Assembly: GCA_965221815.1 (NCBI GenBank)
Contig: OZ244915.1
Span: 2,480,001 to 2,544,000, forward strand
DNA from: JAPOXR01 sp965221815
GTDB lineage: Bacteria; Pseudomonadota; Alphaproteobacteria; Rhodobacterales; Rhodobacteraceae
Direction of reading: 5' to 3'
Length of the DNA: 64,000 bases
Positions 19,035 through 27,892 of this stretch are shown one piece after another. Under the pieces are notes generated by a model, which worked only from the letters and a program-made list of their open reading frames with translations, was not told where the DNA came from and did no database searches. Positions within the stretch are counted from its first letter, which is position 1. Each line of letters opens with the position of its first letter. Position numbers and translations under genes: made by a program.

Positions 19035-20623
19035 GTACCTCTTATGAAGCCCCGCATGTCAAGTCTTGAATCAATCCATCGTGAATCTCCATCCTGGTGG
19101 ACGTGCAGAGTGTGTTCGGGGGGACCGTCGCGACACAGAGCGCGTTCAACGCCGCGCCAACCTCTGATCCGGTTCGGGTGCCGGCGGTGATGCCGGTCCC
19201 GTGACCCACATACCCCGTTCAGGGATGCGACGTTCCAGGCGGCTGGGATCCATCTTTGTTCCGGTGCCGCCCCGCGGCGGCCTCCCCAAGTACGAACCGA
19301 TCACGCAGCCCCCCGGTCTCCTCCGCCGTCCCGTCAGATGGCCTCGGAAAGGGCGGTGCGGTTCTCAGGCCACCAGCCGGGCTCCGGTTGGAACCAGGCC
19401 ATTCGTGGCGAACCGCCACAGGGCGATCAACAGTTTGCGGGCGACCGCCACGATGGCCCGCTTGCGGACGCGACCATTGTGGGCTGCACAATAGGCATGG
19501 AACCACTGGGTGATCGGGCTGTCGGGTTGGGACCGGACCCAGCGCCACGCCATCGGGATCAGAGGCTTGCGGACCAACGGGTTGCCCGCCTTGCTGATCC
19601 CCTGATCATGGGCAACGGTGCCGCTGGCCCAGGCGGCCAGCTCCCGCCGGTTCCGGAAGTCCCGGTCGAAGACCTCGGCCCCGAGCAGCGTGGCGTCATT
19701 GGCCCCGATGCCCACGAGCTGCACGCGGGTGGCCTCCATGGACGGTGTCCCATCGGGACGGGTCGACGGGGCCACCCGTTCGGCCTTGGCGACCTCGATG
19801 GCGGCCAGTTGCTTGACAATGACCGCCCGCTGGTCCCGCAGACAGGCAATCTCCCAACGGATCCCCGCCGGCAAGGGGTTTCCGAACGGGGTCCGAAGGT
19901 GCGGTAGGCGGGCATCGAAGTCGGCTGCGCCTGGTGCGAGACCGGCGATGCCGTGCAGCCGGAGCAGGCCCCGGATCGTGTTGTGCAACCGGACACGGGT
20001 GCGGACAAGGCGCTCGCGGTGGCGCATCAGACGCTTGGCGTCTTCCTCTTCAAGGGTGGGAATGCGCACCCGGGCAAGGGCACCGGCCTCCCCGCGGTCC
20101 CAGGCCACGAGGGCCCGCACCCTGCGCCGGGCATCGATCGGGTCGGTCTTGGCCACCTTAGCGCGGCGCACGACCTCAAGGCTGGCCGGATCACACATCA
20201 CGATGGCGATGTCGGGGGCCTCCTGGTGCAGCCAGCGGGCCAGCCAGAACCCTTCATAACCGACTTCATAGGTCAGCAGGATCCGGTCTGTTGTCATGTC
20301 CTGGGCCTTGCGGATCCTGGCAATCAGGCCCGCCGCATCCCCCGCCCCCAGCGTGTGGATGCGGGTCGTGTTGGGGGCACCGGGGATGGAGATCCCGACC
20401 ACCCAGCTCTTGGGACTGACCTCGACAGCGACATACAGGGCCCCGGCAGTGTCTCCGGACGGCGTGACATCATTGATGGTCTGTGGCATGGTGTGATCTC
20501 CTTTCATGCTCTGGGCACGGCCACAGGACTGCGTCACGGATGTCCGTGGCCGGGCCGGGGTGGAGGGAACGGTTTTAGCGCAAGACTCCGCCGAAACCGA
20601 CCCCGGAAAGGATCATGGTATCT
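19035..20623. mobile_element. IS110-family element inserted in PHP-SMC gene
   Basis: The boundaries come from the interrupted frame and from a deleted relative at 48318-48751 that shares both ends (left GTACCTCTTATGAAGCCC, right GGATCATGGTATCT). No terminal inverted repeats or long target duplication are visible, as is normal for IS110. It carries one transposase gene on the minus strand. Confidence 0.85.
19365..20489 (-). CDS. IS110-family transposase
   Basis: A full-length DEDD transposase of about 374 residues. The first acidic position is Glu (VAVEVSPKSW), a variant known in one IS110 subgroup, followed by the Glu in YEVGYEGFW and KTDPIDARR. The C-terminal transposase_20 domain has GIGANDATLLGAEV and SKAGNPLVRK. 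The start ATG 20489 (MPQTIND) is preferred; an upstream ATG 20537 is in frame. The frame is intact, so this copy may be the active source for related fragments in the window. Confidence 0.9.
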   Translation of the reverse strand: MPQTINDVTPSGDTAGALYVAVEVSPKSWVVGISIPGAPNTTRIHTLGAGDAAGLIARIRKAQDMTTDRILLTYEVGYEGFWLARWLHQEAPDIAIVMCDPASLEVVRRAKVAKTDPIDARRRVRALVAWDRGEAGALARVRIPTLEEEDAKRLMRHRERLVRTRVRLHNTIRGLLRLHGIAGLAPGAADFDARLPHLRTPFGNPLPAGIRWEIACLRDQRAVIVKQLAAIEVAKAERVAPSTRPDGTPSMEATRVQLVGIGANDATLLGAEVFDRDFRNRRELAAWASGTVAHDQGISKAGNPLVRKPLIPMAWRWVRSQPDSPITQWFHAYCAAHNGRVRKRAIVAVARKLLIALWRFATNGLVPTGARLVA

Positions 20624-22169
20624 TTGTTTTTCTCCCCGGAAGAGTCGGATCGCACTCAATGAAACGTTCAAGCAAACGCGTACGTTTCTTAGAATTTTTC
20701 GCGAGTTCGGATATTTCGTGCTGCCCGAAGAGTTCGACTCCTGGTATGATGTCGCTGGGCACCAGGTTTAGAACTTCCCCCGCTTCATCTTTCACGACGG
20801 GTGGATTGGGGACCGATCTTTCAATTGTGTAACGGCGTTCAGACGGCTTGTGCGATTGCACAAGCAATGAGACTTTTGTGCCCGATTGCAGAACATTTTT
20901 TATTATTCCTTCATGGGTCTTTCTTGCTTCCTCGCCAAGAGGATCGAGTCCAAGCGCATAGCGCATGCTTTCGATCATCGTTGATTTGCCGGTGCCCCGT
21001 CCGCCTACAAGCACATTCAGGTTTTCATTGAAATGCACGGAAGTGTCGTGCAAAAATCCACCCTCCCAAGTCATCGCAAGAAATTCGGCATGCGGTTCAA
21101 GTGCCGGATCGCTGTGTAGCCTAACCCTGGAATCTGGGTCGAGGAAAGCCTGCCTGAACCCTTCGATTGAAACGGTAGACATCTTAATGAAGCAGGACGC
21201 TGCATCTTCCTTAAGTTTGCCAGGGTCACTGACATCCGAAGCATTCAAAATCGCGGGCGGGCGGGCACGCTGATACTCGGCATCCTTGTTTTCGAGGATC
21301 TTCCTGATCCCGTATGGGGCTCTATTGATCGGACCGGGGAGTGCACAGGCAAGCAGGTTGGGATTGGTCCAGGCGTTGATTCTCGATTGTCCCGAGAGCT
21401 TCTTCAACAATCCACCGTCGGAGGCAACATGAGCGGCAATGCAAACTGCGCCCCAGGTCTTCGCAGCGACAAGCAGTTCAATGGAATCCTTGCTGCCAAT
21501 CGGTGATGGTTCATCGGTGCCGTGAATGCCACAATCCCCGATAAAACGTTCCAGATCTTTGTCCTTATCAGGATCAAACAAGCACAGAAAATGAATGCCA
21601 TCCTTCGTGACGGCCTCAAAACCACTGAATGCATAGAGATTTGCGTTTCGTGCAGCATGGACAAGACTTGCCGATGACGTGACGCGATAATGATCTGTGA
21701 CTGCGATGACCTCAATCCCGATTTCAAGGCAGGTCTTGATAATTGCGTTGTTGTATTCGTCTTCGGACTTGAACGGTGTCGGCTTGTTGTGTCTCTCAAG
21801 GTAGGCGAACGGATTGACCTGCAAGGCACAACGATAGAATCGGGCACCGTTAGGAAGATTGAGTGCGGCCTGCATACGGTCCGGGATCTGGCTTATGGTG
21901 GTAACGGTCATCTGCTTCAATTGTCTTGGGCTCCCGCTATCAAGTCGCTTGCCATCATCGCGCGATACTCGCGATAGCCACATTTGCCTTCGCACGGTGA
22001 CAGGCCAGTGTGGGTTCAATCTGCACCATCCTGCGAAGTTTCAGTAGAAACTGCTGGGCAGTGTCTCTCTGTATACCTCGAACGCTCGTTCAGTTATCCA
22101 TTCACTGGCACAAAATGTCCATTCATATCTCCATGCGATACAGCGGCAATCATCGTAACACAAAACTTG

Positions 22170-22261
22170 GAGAGTACCGCAAAGTGTGGGGTATCCAACA
22201 TGCGAGACTCTTGGTGCCATCACAGATAAAACACAATTGCCCCACACTTTGCGGTACTCTC
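22170..22261. repeat. 92-bp element with perfect 22-bp inverted arms (family A copy 1)
   Basis: GAGAGTACCGCAAAGTGTGG and its exact complement bracket 48 central bases. A diverged partial copy follows the AlbA_2 gene of module 2 at 35841-35907. This copy lies 150 bases upstream of the module 1 ATPase frame and just before a truncated gene. It resembles a MITE or an RNA-forming palindrome. Confidence 0.85.
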
Positions 22262-22289
22262 GTATCTGGGCGGCCAGCCTGCGACCGAT

Positions 22290-22717
22290 TCCCTTTCGGA
22301 TTTCCGGTTTCGTCGACATGCCAAGTTTCGCTACGTCTACGACATGCGCTGCGGGTGGGACCATGAGTTGAGAGTCGAGGATCGCCTGTCCGCGGCGGCG
22401 TTCAAACGGCTGCCGGTGTGCATCGGGGGCTCCGGTGCCTGTCCTCCGGAAGACTGTGGGGGTCCCGCCGGCTACCATGCGCTGCGAGAGGAGGCCATGA
22501 GCCTTGATGCCATGATGGATCTCGATCATGTGTCCGGGTTTCTTGACAAGATCATGATCCAGCGCGATCTGTCCGGGCTTGCGGATGACGATGAGCTGTC
22601 GCGTGTCGAGAGGGCGGCCGAACGCTGCCGGGCCCGGCTCCGGGTCCTGGCAGCCTACCGCCTGACCCCGGAGTTTTTGGTCGTCCCGAACAGATCGGCT
22701 TTCTGGAGGGTCCATTC
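22290..22717 (+). pseudogene. pRiA4b ORF-3-like protein, truncated
   Basis: The frame contains KFRYVYDMRCGWDHELRVED and ACPPEDCGGPAGYHALREE, the hallmark of the plasmid pRiA4b ORF-3 family (PF07929), often found on mobile elements; its function is unknown. The N-terminal half is missing, cut off close to the family A repeat at 22261, and no start codon is convincing. The C-terminal end appears to drift out of frame near 22690. Confidence 0.65.
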
Positions 22718-22849
22718 ATGGCCTGGTGGCTTGATCTCGACAGGGGCGTGAAGATTTTCCGCGTTGAATTGGCTGGCAAGCTCATCACTGTCCGTGCGGA
22801 TGAGTGGTTGCGGAAAGACACCTGCCATGTTCTGAAAACAAATGGTTAG
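22718..22849 (+). CDS. Possible 43-residue protein, unknown
   Basis: A short frame from ATG 22718 to TAG 22849 reads MAWWLDLDRGVKIFRVEL and has balanced, protein-like composition. It directly follows the pRiA4b ORF-3-like remnant and may be the start of a broken gene. I recognise no family, and it lacks a clear ribosome site. Confidence 0.25.
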   Translation: MAWWLDLDRGVKIFRVELAGKLITVRADEWLRKDTCHVLKTNG

Positions 22850-22928
22850 GAAGTGGCCACAATTTTCCAAAAATTTCTGGGTGTGAGCTGGTTCGAGACA
22901 GCCGACAGGCCGGGCGGTGGTGGGAGAA

Positions 22929-23723
22929 TTACAGGCTGAACGACGTTCCGGAATCTTCGGGTTCCGGTTTCGGCGGTGGCTTCGGCGACACATCCAGGAG
23001 TCGGGTCAACCCCTCTGTTCCGGCCAGCGCCGGGTTTGTCCTTGCGATCATCAGTGCCGTTCGGCCCTGGTCATCACGCACCGCCGGATCGGTGCCGGCC
23101 GCGAGCAGCATTGTGACAAGGGTGCTGGCAACGACTGGAGCCTTGCGCTGCACGGCCCAGTGCAGCGGGGTGGTTTTGTCAGGTCCCGGTGAATGGGGAT
23201 TGGCCTGGGCCGCCAGCAAGGCCTGCACCAGATCCGGCGTGGCCCGGTGCGCCGCGATGTGAAGAGGCGTCCAGCCTTTGTCATTCAGCGCATTCACATC
23301 TGTGCCTTGATCAATCAACTGACGCACCCGGTCGGTCTCCCCGGTTTTGATCGCATCATGGAGATTGCGGCGGTGCTCCTCAGATATTTCGGTGATCAGC
23401 CTATTGATCAGACGTCGAAGAGAAGGGAGATCATTGGTTGCAACTTTCCAGACATTTGTGATTTCAACCTTGTCATATCCATGGGTCAAGACATGGCGAA
23501 AATCAATCACGTCTCTGGTTTCAGGAATTCGGTTGACGAGTTCGGGTGAGACCGTGCGAAGGCGATTCATTGCCTCCCCGATAATCGTAAATTCGCGTTC
23601 AACAGCACGGACCGTCCTGATATCCGCCTCAAATGACCTCAAATCGTAGTCTTCAATGAAGGTTTCAATTGATCGCGCAGCGCGAACAATATCCTCCAGA
23701 CAGCTCAAGGGATCATGCGGCAT
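22929..23723 (-). CDS. HepT-like HEPN toxin fused to ankyrin repeats
   Basis: The first 110 residues are a HepT HEPN domain with the active motif R76-HVLT-H81-G-Y83. HepT is an RNase toxin that its partner MntA silences by adding AMP to this Tyr. Residues about 117-240 are four ankyrin-type repeats (GWTPLHIAAHRA, TTPLHWAVQRK, GRTALMIARTNPAL), a substrate- or partner-binding fold, and a Pro/Glu-rich tail follows. The usual HepT is about 110-150 residues, so this 264-residue fusion is unusual. It overlaps mntA by 11 bases, as expected for a coupled antitoxin-toxin operon. A frameshifted paralogue lies at 25121-25800. Confidence 0.85.
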   Translation of the reverse strand: MPHDPLSCLEDIVRAARSIETFIEDYDLRSFEADIRTVRAVEREFTIIGEAMNRLRTVSPELVNRIPETRDVIDFRHVLTHGYDKVEITNVWKVATNDLPSLRRLINRLITEISEEHRRNLHDAIKTGETDRVRQLIDQGTDVNALNDKGWTPLHIAAHRATPDLVQALLAAQANPHSPGPDKTTPLHWAVQRKAPVVASTLVTMLLAAGTDPAVRDDQGRTALMIARTNPALAGTEGLTRLLDVSPKPPPKPEPEDSGTSFSL

Positions 23724-24024
23724 AGACCGTTTTCCGATCTCTGTTGACTGACGCCATAAAATATTTGTTCGGTTTCGCGCCCTTATCCATCACATTGATC
23801 CTGCGGCCCATCACAGATGCAAGCTCCCGGCGAAAACCCATCACACGCTTCAGTGTTCCCGGTCCATCAAGGGGAATGTAATCCACGATGAAATCAAAGT
23901 CGCTGGTCTCAGGCTTGAAATCGTGCTCCCGGGCTGCAGAACCGAAAACTTCCAGCTGCCGGATCTGATACTTGCGGCAGAGTTCTGTGATGTCATTCAT
24001 CCTGGTGGCAATTTCTGGACGCAT
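23713..24024 (-). CDS. mntA: MntA-like nucleotidyltransferase antitoxin
   Basis: A minimal nucleotidyltransferase of 103 residues with the GS...DxD motif: G28-S29 and D42-F-D44. MntA-type antitoxins AMPylate the HEPN toxin next to them. The spacing between GS and DxD is two residues longer than the common GSX10DXD form. Start ATG 24024 is chosen by alignment with the paralogue at 25790-26101; an upstream in-frame start at 24105 would add an unrelated leader. It overlaps the HepT-ankyrin gene by 11 bases. Confidence 0.85.
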   Translation of the reverse strand: MRPEIATRMNDITELCRKYQIRQLEVFGSAAREHDFKPETSDFDFIVDYIPLDGPGTLKRVMGFRRELASVMGRRINVMDKGAKPNKYFMASVNRDRKTVYAA

Positions 24025-24116
24025 GTTCCAAGCCTCTGGCTGCACACAATGACTGATATAGGTTGTTAGCGATTGATTGTCAGCGGGCCATACTACAACA
24101 CGCATCCCGCTTGAAA

Positions 24117-24980
24117 CTATGCGGTCACTCGAGGAATCAGATCGGCATTGATGTTTATCCCTGCATTCTGCATCCTTCTTGCCAATTTTGTGCCCACCTC
24201 TTTCACATGTTCATTGAATTCCAAATAGATGATACCACTGACATCGGTCGGGAGTTCCAGAGCTCCTTTCTTGAGCAGGGCCGTTCGTTCACGACCGAGT
24301 GACGCCAGAACCATGCCGAGTTCAAGAATGACATTTTGCCGAGCACTTGGTTGCCTGTCGTCATCTGATTTGTCATGCGGGTATCCGTAATCATCTGGCG
24401 TGAGAAGAACAATTCCAAAAGCGGCTTCTTCGTAAATTTTTTGTTCAAGGGCTTCGATCAGTGTTCTTGAGTCACCATTGTCATTTTGAAGAATATAGGG
24501 ATCTAACTCGAGTCGGCGAAGAACGAGTTCAAGCTGTTCGAGTGCCAGCTTGTCATGGCCATGTACGACAAAGATTGTGACTTTACTGTCAACCTGATCG
24601 ATGACGTGATCTGAAGTCAACTCAAAGCCAAATACCGCTTCCAGTTCTGTTATCCCTTCAGGTTTCCCTTGCAATTGAACACTGCCCTTATTGGGCCAGT
24701 AGTTGAGAATGCCGCCTTGTTGTGATCTGAAAGTGTACTTACCGTGCTGTTCCTCTGACCACTTGCCCTGAATCCCGCATTTATCGACAAGGCTGCAGGG
24801 TGCTTCAATGCCCTCATGAAATTCAATGGCCATTAATTGTTCCAATATTGCGATATTGCGTTTGGATCTATTCGGGGAGTCAACCAGACGCCATGATGAT
24901 GGAAGTTCAAACTCACTGATTCCCGCAATCAATGATTTCCTCTGCGTTGTTCCCGGACATTCAGGAAACAGGTGCCGCAT
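24117..24980 (-). CDS. TIR-domain (CAP12/Pycsar-type) effector-like protein
   Basis: Residues about 133-280 form a TIR-like domain of the CAP12/Pycsar type (PF10137): IFVVHGHDKLALEQLE, VLLTPDDYGY, and ARQNVILELG with the likely catalytic Glu at 220. Related bacterial TIR proteins cleave NAD+ during phage defence. The first 130 residues are different; GGILNYWPNKGSVQLQGK at 89-106 resembles a TBP-like fold such as the N-terminus of RNase HIII, but this is only my impression. No cyclase or sensor gene is adjacent. It lies between two MntA/HepT pairs on the same strand, 92 bases upstream of mntA, and may act alone. Confidence 0.8.
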   Translation of the reverse strand: MRHLFPECPGTTQRKSLIAGISEFELPSSWRLVDSPNRSKRNIAILEQLMAIEFHEGIEAPCSLVDKCGIQGKWSEEQHGKYTFRSQQGGILNYWPNKGSVQLQGKPEGITELEAVFGFELTSDHVIDQVDSKVTIFVVHGHDKLALEQLELVLRRLELDPYILQNDNGDSRTLIEALEQKIYEEAAFGIVLLTPDDYGYPHDKSDDDRQPSARQNVILELGMVLASLGRERTALLKKGALELPTDVSGIIYLEFNEHVKEVGTKLARRMQNAGININADLIPRVTA

Positions 24981-25120
24981 TCACCAATGCCCCAGTTTGC
25001 AGACAGCCGACGTGCCGCCGTGCGCAGAGGGCACAATTCCCATCAAGGACGATCACGGGATCCGTCACCGGATATCTGGTCTAGCAATGACGGGGTGAAA
25101 CCCGTTCAGGTTTGCGTTGG

Positions 25121-25800
25121 TTAAGGCGCGAATGATGATCCGGAATCTTCGGGTTCCGATTCCGCCGGGGGCTTCGGGGTGACTGCCCGAAGCCGGGTGA
25201 ACCCATCTGTTTCGGCCAGCGCCGGGTTCGTCCTGGCGATCATCAGCGCCGTGCGGCCCTGGTCATCGCGCACCGCCGGGTCAACACCGGCAGCGAGCAG
25301 GGCCAGGACAATCCGACTGGCATCGCCAGGAGTTTTATGTGCGGCGGCCCCGTGCAGTGGCGTTGAACCTTGCGGTCCGCGCCCATTGGGATCGGCCCCT
25401 GCGGCGAGAAGATTCTGAACTGTTTGCGTACTGGCACGATGCGCCGCAAGGTGCAGCGGAGTCAAGCCGTTACCATTCTTCATGTCGACGGCAGCCCCCG
25501 CCGCGATGAGCATCTGAACGATCTCCGGTTGGTCGTACCAAGCCGCGTGGATCAGGGGTGTGGCCGATCCGGAAGGTTCGGACGTGTCAGGAATACGCTC
25601 AAAGATTCTTTTGGACCCCTCGGATTCCGTGCGCAGGCGATTCATGGCCTCGCCAATGGTGATGTGAACTGACGCTCAACGGCACTGATTGCCATGTCGT
25701 TGGCCGCAAAGCCGGAATAGTCGAGTTCATCTATGAAGGATTCAATCAAGCCCGTCGCGCGATCAATATCTCTCAGGGTGATATAGGCTTTAACACGCAT
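25121..25800 (-). pseudogene. HepT-ankyrin paralogue, frameshifted and lacking the active motif
   Basis: This copy starts at ATG 25800 with HepT-like residues (SFIDELDYSGF, ISAVERQF). A one-base deletion near 25665 shifts the frame; reading resumes with MNRLRTESEG at 25645. The segment that should hold the RX4HXY motif is absent, and the sequence passes straight into ankyrin repeats (GLTPLHLAAHRAS, GSTPLHGAAAHK, GRTALMIARTNPAL). The tail is nearly the same as in the intact copy. Even without the frameshift it could not be an active HepT RNase. Confidence 0.8.
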
Positions 25801-26101
25801 AGATCGTCTTGCGATCCTTGTTGATGAAAGCCAGGAAAAAAGGGTCGCATCTGGCACCCTTGTCCATGACATCCACCTTGCAGCCCATCACAGACGCAAG
25901 CTCCCGGCGAAAACCCATCACGCGGCGCAACGTACTGCCCCCATCAACCGGAATGTAATCCACGATGAAATCAAAATCGCTGCTCTCGGGGTCGAAGTCA
26001 TGCTCCCGCGCCGCCGAGCCAAAGACCTCCAGCTGCCGGATCTGATACTTGCGGCAAAGTTCCGCGATCTCATTCTTGCGCGATTCAATATCAGGGTGCA
26101 T
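25790..26101 (-). CDS. mntA: MntA-like nucleotidyltransferase, second copy
   Basis: 103 residues, closely similar to the copy at 23713-24024, with FGSAAREHDF and DFDFIVDYIP intact. Start ATG 26101 gives a matching N-terminus (MHPDIESRKNEIAELCRKY). It overlaps the broken HepT-ankyrin gene by 11 bases. Because the partner toxin is broken, this is an orphan antitoxin that might still act on the HepT-ankyrin protein encoded 2 kb away. Confidence 0.8.
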   Translation of the reverse strand: MHPDIESRKNEIAELCRKYQIRQLEVFGSAAREHDFDPESSDFDFIVDYIPVDGGSTLRRVMGFRRELASVMGCKVDVMDKGARCDPFFLAFINKDRKTIYAC

Positions 26102-26164
26102 CTGTCCGACCTCCATATGGCTTCCCGCCCGTTCGCTGCTGCCGCGTGTCGGTGATGGTGACAT

Positions 26165-26924
26165 ATAGGCTGTCCGCCAGGTGATGGCCAGTCACGACCC
26201 CTCAGGGCAGCAGGAAACAGTCACCGTGCTTGACCTCCTGGCCGGGTGTCATGTCATTGACCCCCATGATCTCCGGCCAGCGCGACCGATCTCCCAGATG
26301 CCGTTCGGCGAGATCCAAGAAACGGGTGTCAGTCGGCAACAGACAGGTCTGACGCTGGGCTCCGTCGTGCGGCGGAGCTGTGCGCGCGCGAGGGCTGGGT
26401 GAACGATGCAGGTCAACCCTGCGTCATCTCAGCACGCCTCGCCCTGCCGGAGATCACCCAGCGTTCCGGTTTCCGTCTGGCCAGGGGAACACCGCCTCCC
26501 TGTGCCGGCACGGCTGCGGATGGAGGATTTCCGGATGTCGAGTTTGCGGGTGATCTGAGCGATCATGGTGGTGTGCATGTGGAACTGGAGACGACCCGCA
26601 CAGGGCGACGGGCCCTGCGGGCCATTCTGACCGCCCATCACCCCGGGGCGCATCGCGCCATCCCGGTGCGGTTCTCTGTTACTGGATCCACAGTGCCCAT
26701 CTGGGCCGTATCGGGGCCTGTATAGCGCGTCAATCCGGGTGAAAATCCATTTGATGCCGTGACCTATTGCCTTTGCAGCAGGTTGGCGGCGATGGCCAGT
26801 GGATTTTGGGGGAGTTGGTTTGTTGCTGGCGGCGTACCGCCTCCTCTTTTGTATGAATTCCTGATTCGAAGATATATGAGTCGGTGGAGGTATTTTTGGC
26901 TGTCACATTGCCATGCGCACGGGG
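26165..26924. other. 760-bp GC-rich stretch without a recognisable gene
   Basis: Several short overlapping frames exist but none resembles a protein I know. The end (26720-26750) carries GCGCGTCAATC, shared with the repeat units at 30775-30873 and 59955-60056. The stretch is probably IS debris. Confidence 0.45.
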
Positions 26925-27239
26925 TCATGTCGTCAGCTTGTGTCCATCCGTCCCCAGGGTCGGAATGTCTGAGACGTCGACCCGGCGGCTGGCGTGCCAA
27001 GTATCATGGGCACCCTGCATCCGAACCCAGACCTCGGACGTCGTCCCGAAGAGCTTGGCGAGACGTACGGCCGTGGCGGCGGTGACAGGTTTGCGTTCCG
27101 CAAGAATGTCGTGAAGGTGCTGCCGGGAGATGCCGAGCATCCGGGCAATCTCGGCCTTGGGGTGGTCGGTGGCGGGGATCAGATCCTCGCGTAACAATTC
27201 TCCCGGATGCGCCGGGCAGCGGTCAGGGTTACGGGTCAA
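26925..27239 (-). CDS. higA: HigA-type antitoxin
   Basis: A 104-residue Xre-family antitoxin starting with the HigA phrase CPAHPGELLREDLIPA, followed by a helix-turn-helix (EIARMLGISRQHLHDIL, residues about 30-50) and WVRMQGAHDTW near the end. It binds HigB and represses its own operon. It follows higB with a 9-base gap on the same strand, the toxin-first order typical of higBA. It looks intact. Confidence 0.9.
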   Translation of the reverse strand: MTRNPDRCPAHPGELLREDLIPATDHPKAEIARMLGISRQHLHDILAERKPVTAATAVRLAKLFGTTSEVWVRMQGAHDTWHASRRVDVSDIPTLGTDGHKLTT

Positions 27240-27248
27240 TGTCGCCTC

Positions 27249-27524
27249 CTAATGATATTGTTCCAGACCCACGGAATGGGCGTTGCCATCGTGGAATGCA
27301 AACGTGAGGCACCACGGTCCATTGATATGGACAGAATAGCGCGTTGTCTTGTGACCCCGCAGGGCATGAAAGCTGAAGCCGGGAAGATTCATGTCATCAG
27401 GTGCGGTGGCCGCATCAAGAACGTCCAAACGCCGCAGGATGCGTGTGTGAAGACGCACATCGATTTTTGAATGTCCCTTTTCCCATAAGGCTTTCAGTTG
27501 CTTGTGTGCGAAAGTCTTGATCAT
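27249..27524 (-). CDS. higB: HigB-type mRNA interferase toxin
   Basis: A 91-residue RelE-fold toxin beginning MIKTFAHKQLKALWEKG; the middle contains PGFSFHALRGHKTTRYSV and the C-terminus has WCLTFAFHDGNA, both typical of HigB. It cleaves mRNA at the ribosome. Start ATG 27524 is chosen because the family begins there; the frame stays open further upstream without similarity. It is first in the operon with higA and apparently intact, unlike several other toxins in this window. Confidence 0.9.
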   Translation of the reverse strand: MIKTFAHKQLKALWEKGHSKIDVRLHTRILRRLDVLDAATAPDDMNLPGFSFHALRGHKTTRYSVHINGPWCLTFAFHDGNAHSVGLEQYH

Positions 27525-27892
27525 CACCGCCTCTCTGCATTCACCGGAACTGGTTGTCAACAAAATGCTGACAGACTCAGGGTGACCGGCATGCACTTCC
27601 CGCGGGTTGGACAACGCCTGTCGGGGACCGATCAATGGGGAGGTTCTCGTATGGCGGACTCGTAAATCTTCAATCCATTGAAAAAGCGAGGATTTCTGAG
27701 TCCTGATGACATGTGTCCTTTATGGATTGGCGCAAATGCACACAACGTTAAAGATGGGTGAGTTACATTTGTCCTTTTATTTCCGCAAAATTAGTTTATT
27801 GAGGCTTTCGTTTGCTGCACATTCATGTTGCGGCCTGTTTGGGTGTGGCTGGACGACATCCCGGCTGAGACCACAATTCGAGAAGGAAATTC
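27525..27892. other. Intergenic region upstream of rpsO, with a repeat
   Basis: This region separates divergent higBA and rpsO. It contains the repeat at 27645-27720 and must hold the rpsO promoter, which I cannot place with confidence. Confidence 0.5.
27645..27720. repeat. 76-bp repeat shared with 50637-50712
   Basis: TCTCGTATGGCGGACTCGT and the following TTCAATCCATTGAA region align along their length with 50637-50712, at roughly three of four bases by eye. Both contain the mini-palindrome TTCAAYCCRTTGAA. It may be an IS terminus left behind. Confidence 0.7.

Larger units (their letters stand above)
17641..21911 (-). pseudogene. PHP-SMC ATPase (TrlF-like), module 1, split by IS110
   Basis: The N-terminal part (21911 to about 20622) has a PHP-like phosphoesterase domain (AVTDHYRV, AHVASDGGLL) and Walker A VGGRGTGKST. 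The C-terminal part (about 19035 to 17641) has a coiled-coil, signature ALSTGQMA, Walker B PLIVDQPEDDLDN and the H-loop THNANIPV. An IS110 element fills the gap within the coiled-coil arm. Both halves keep open frames up to the junction: the last upstream codon ends at 20622 and the first downstream codon starts at 19035 or 19038. The upstream frame can extend to 22019, but ATG 21911 fits the paralogue better. The gene pairs with the AlbA_2 gene below it. Confidence 0.85.

Noticed and set aside
22041..22715. A 224-codon minus-strand frame across the family A palindrome
   Set aside because: It runs through the repeat and antisense to the pRiA4b ORF-3-like remnant, which has diagnostic motifs.
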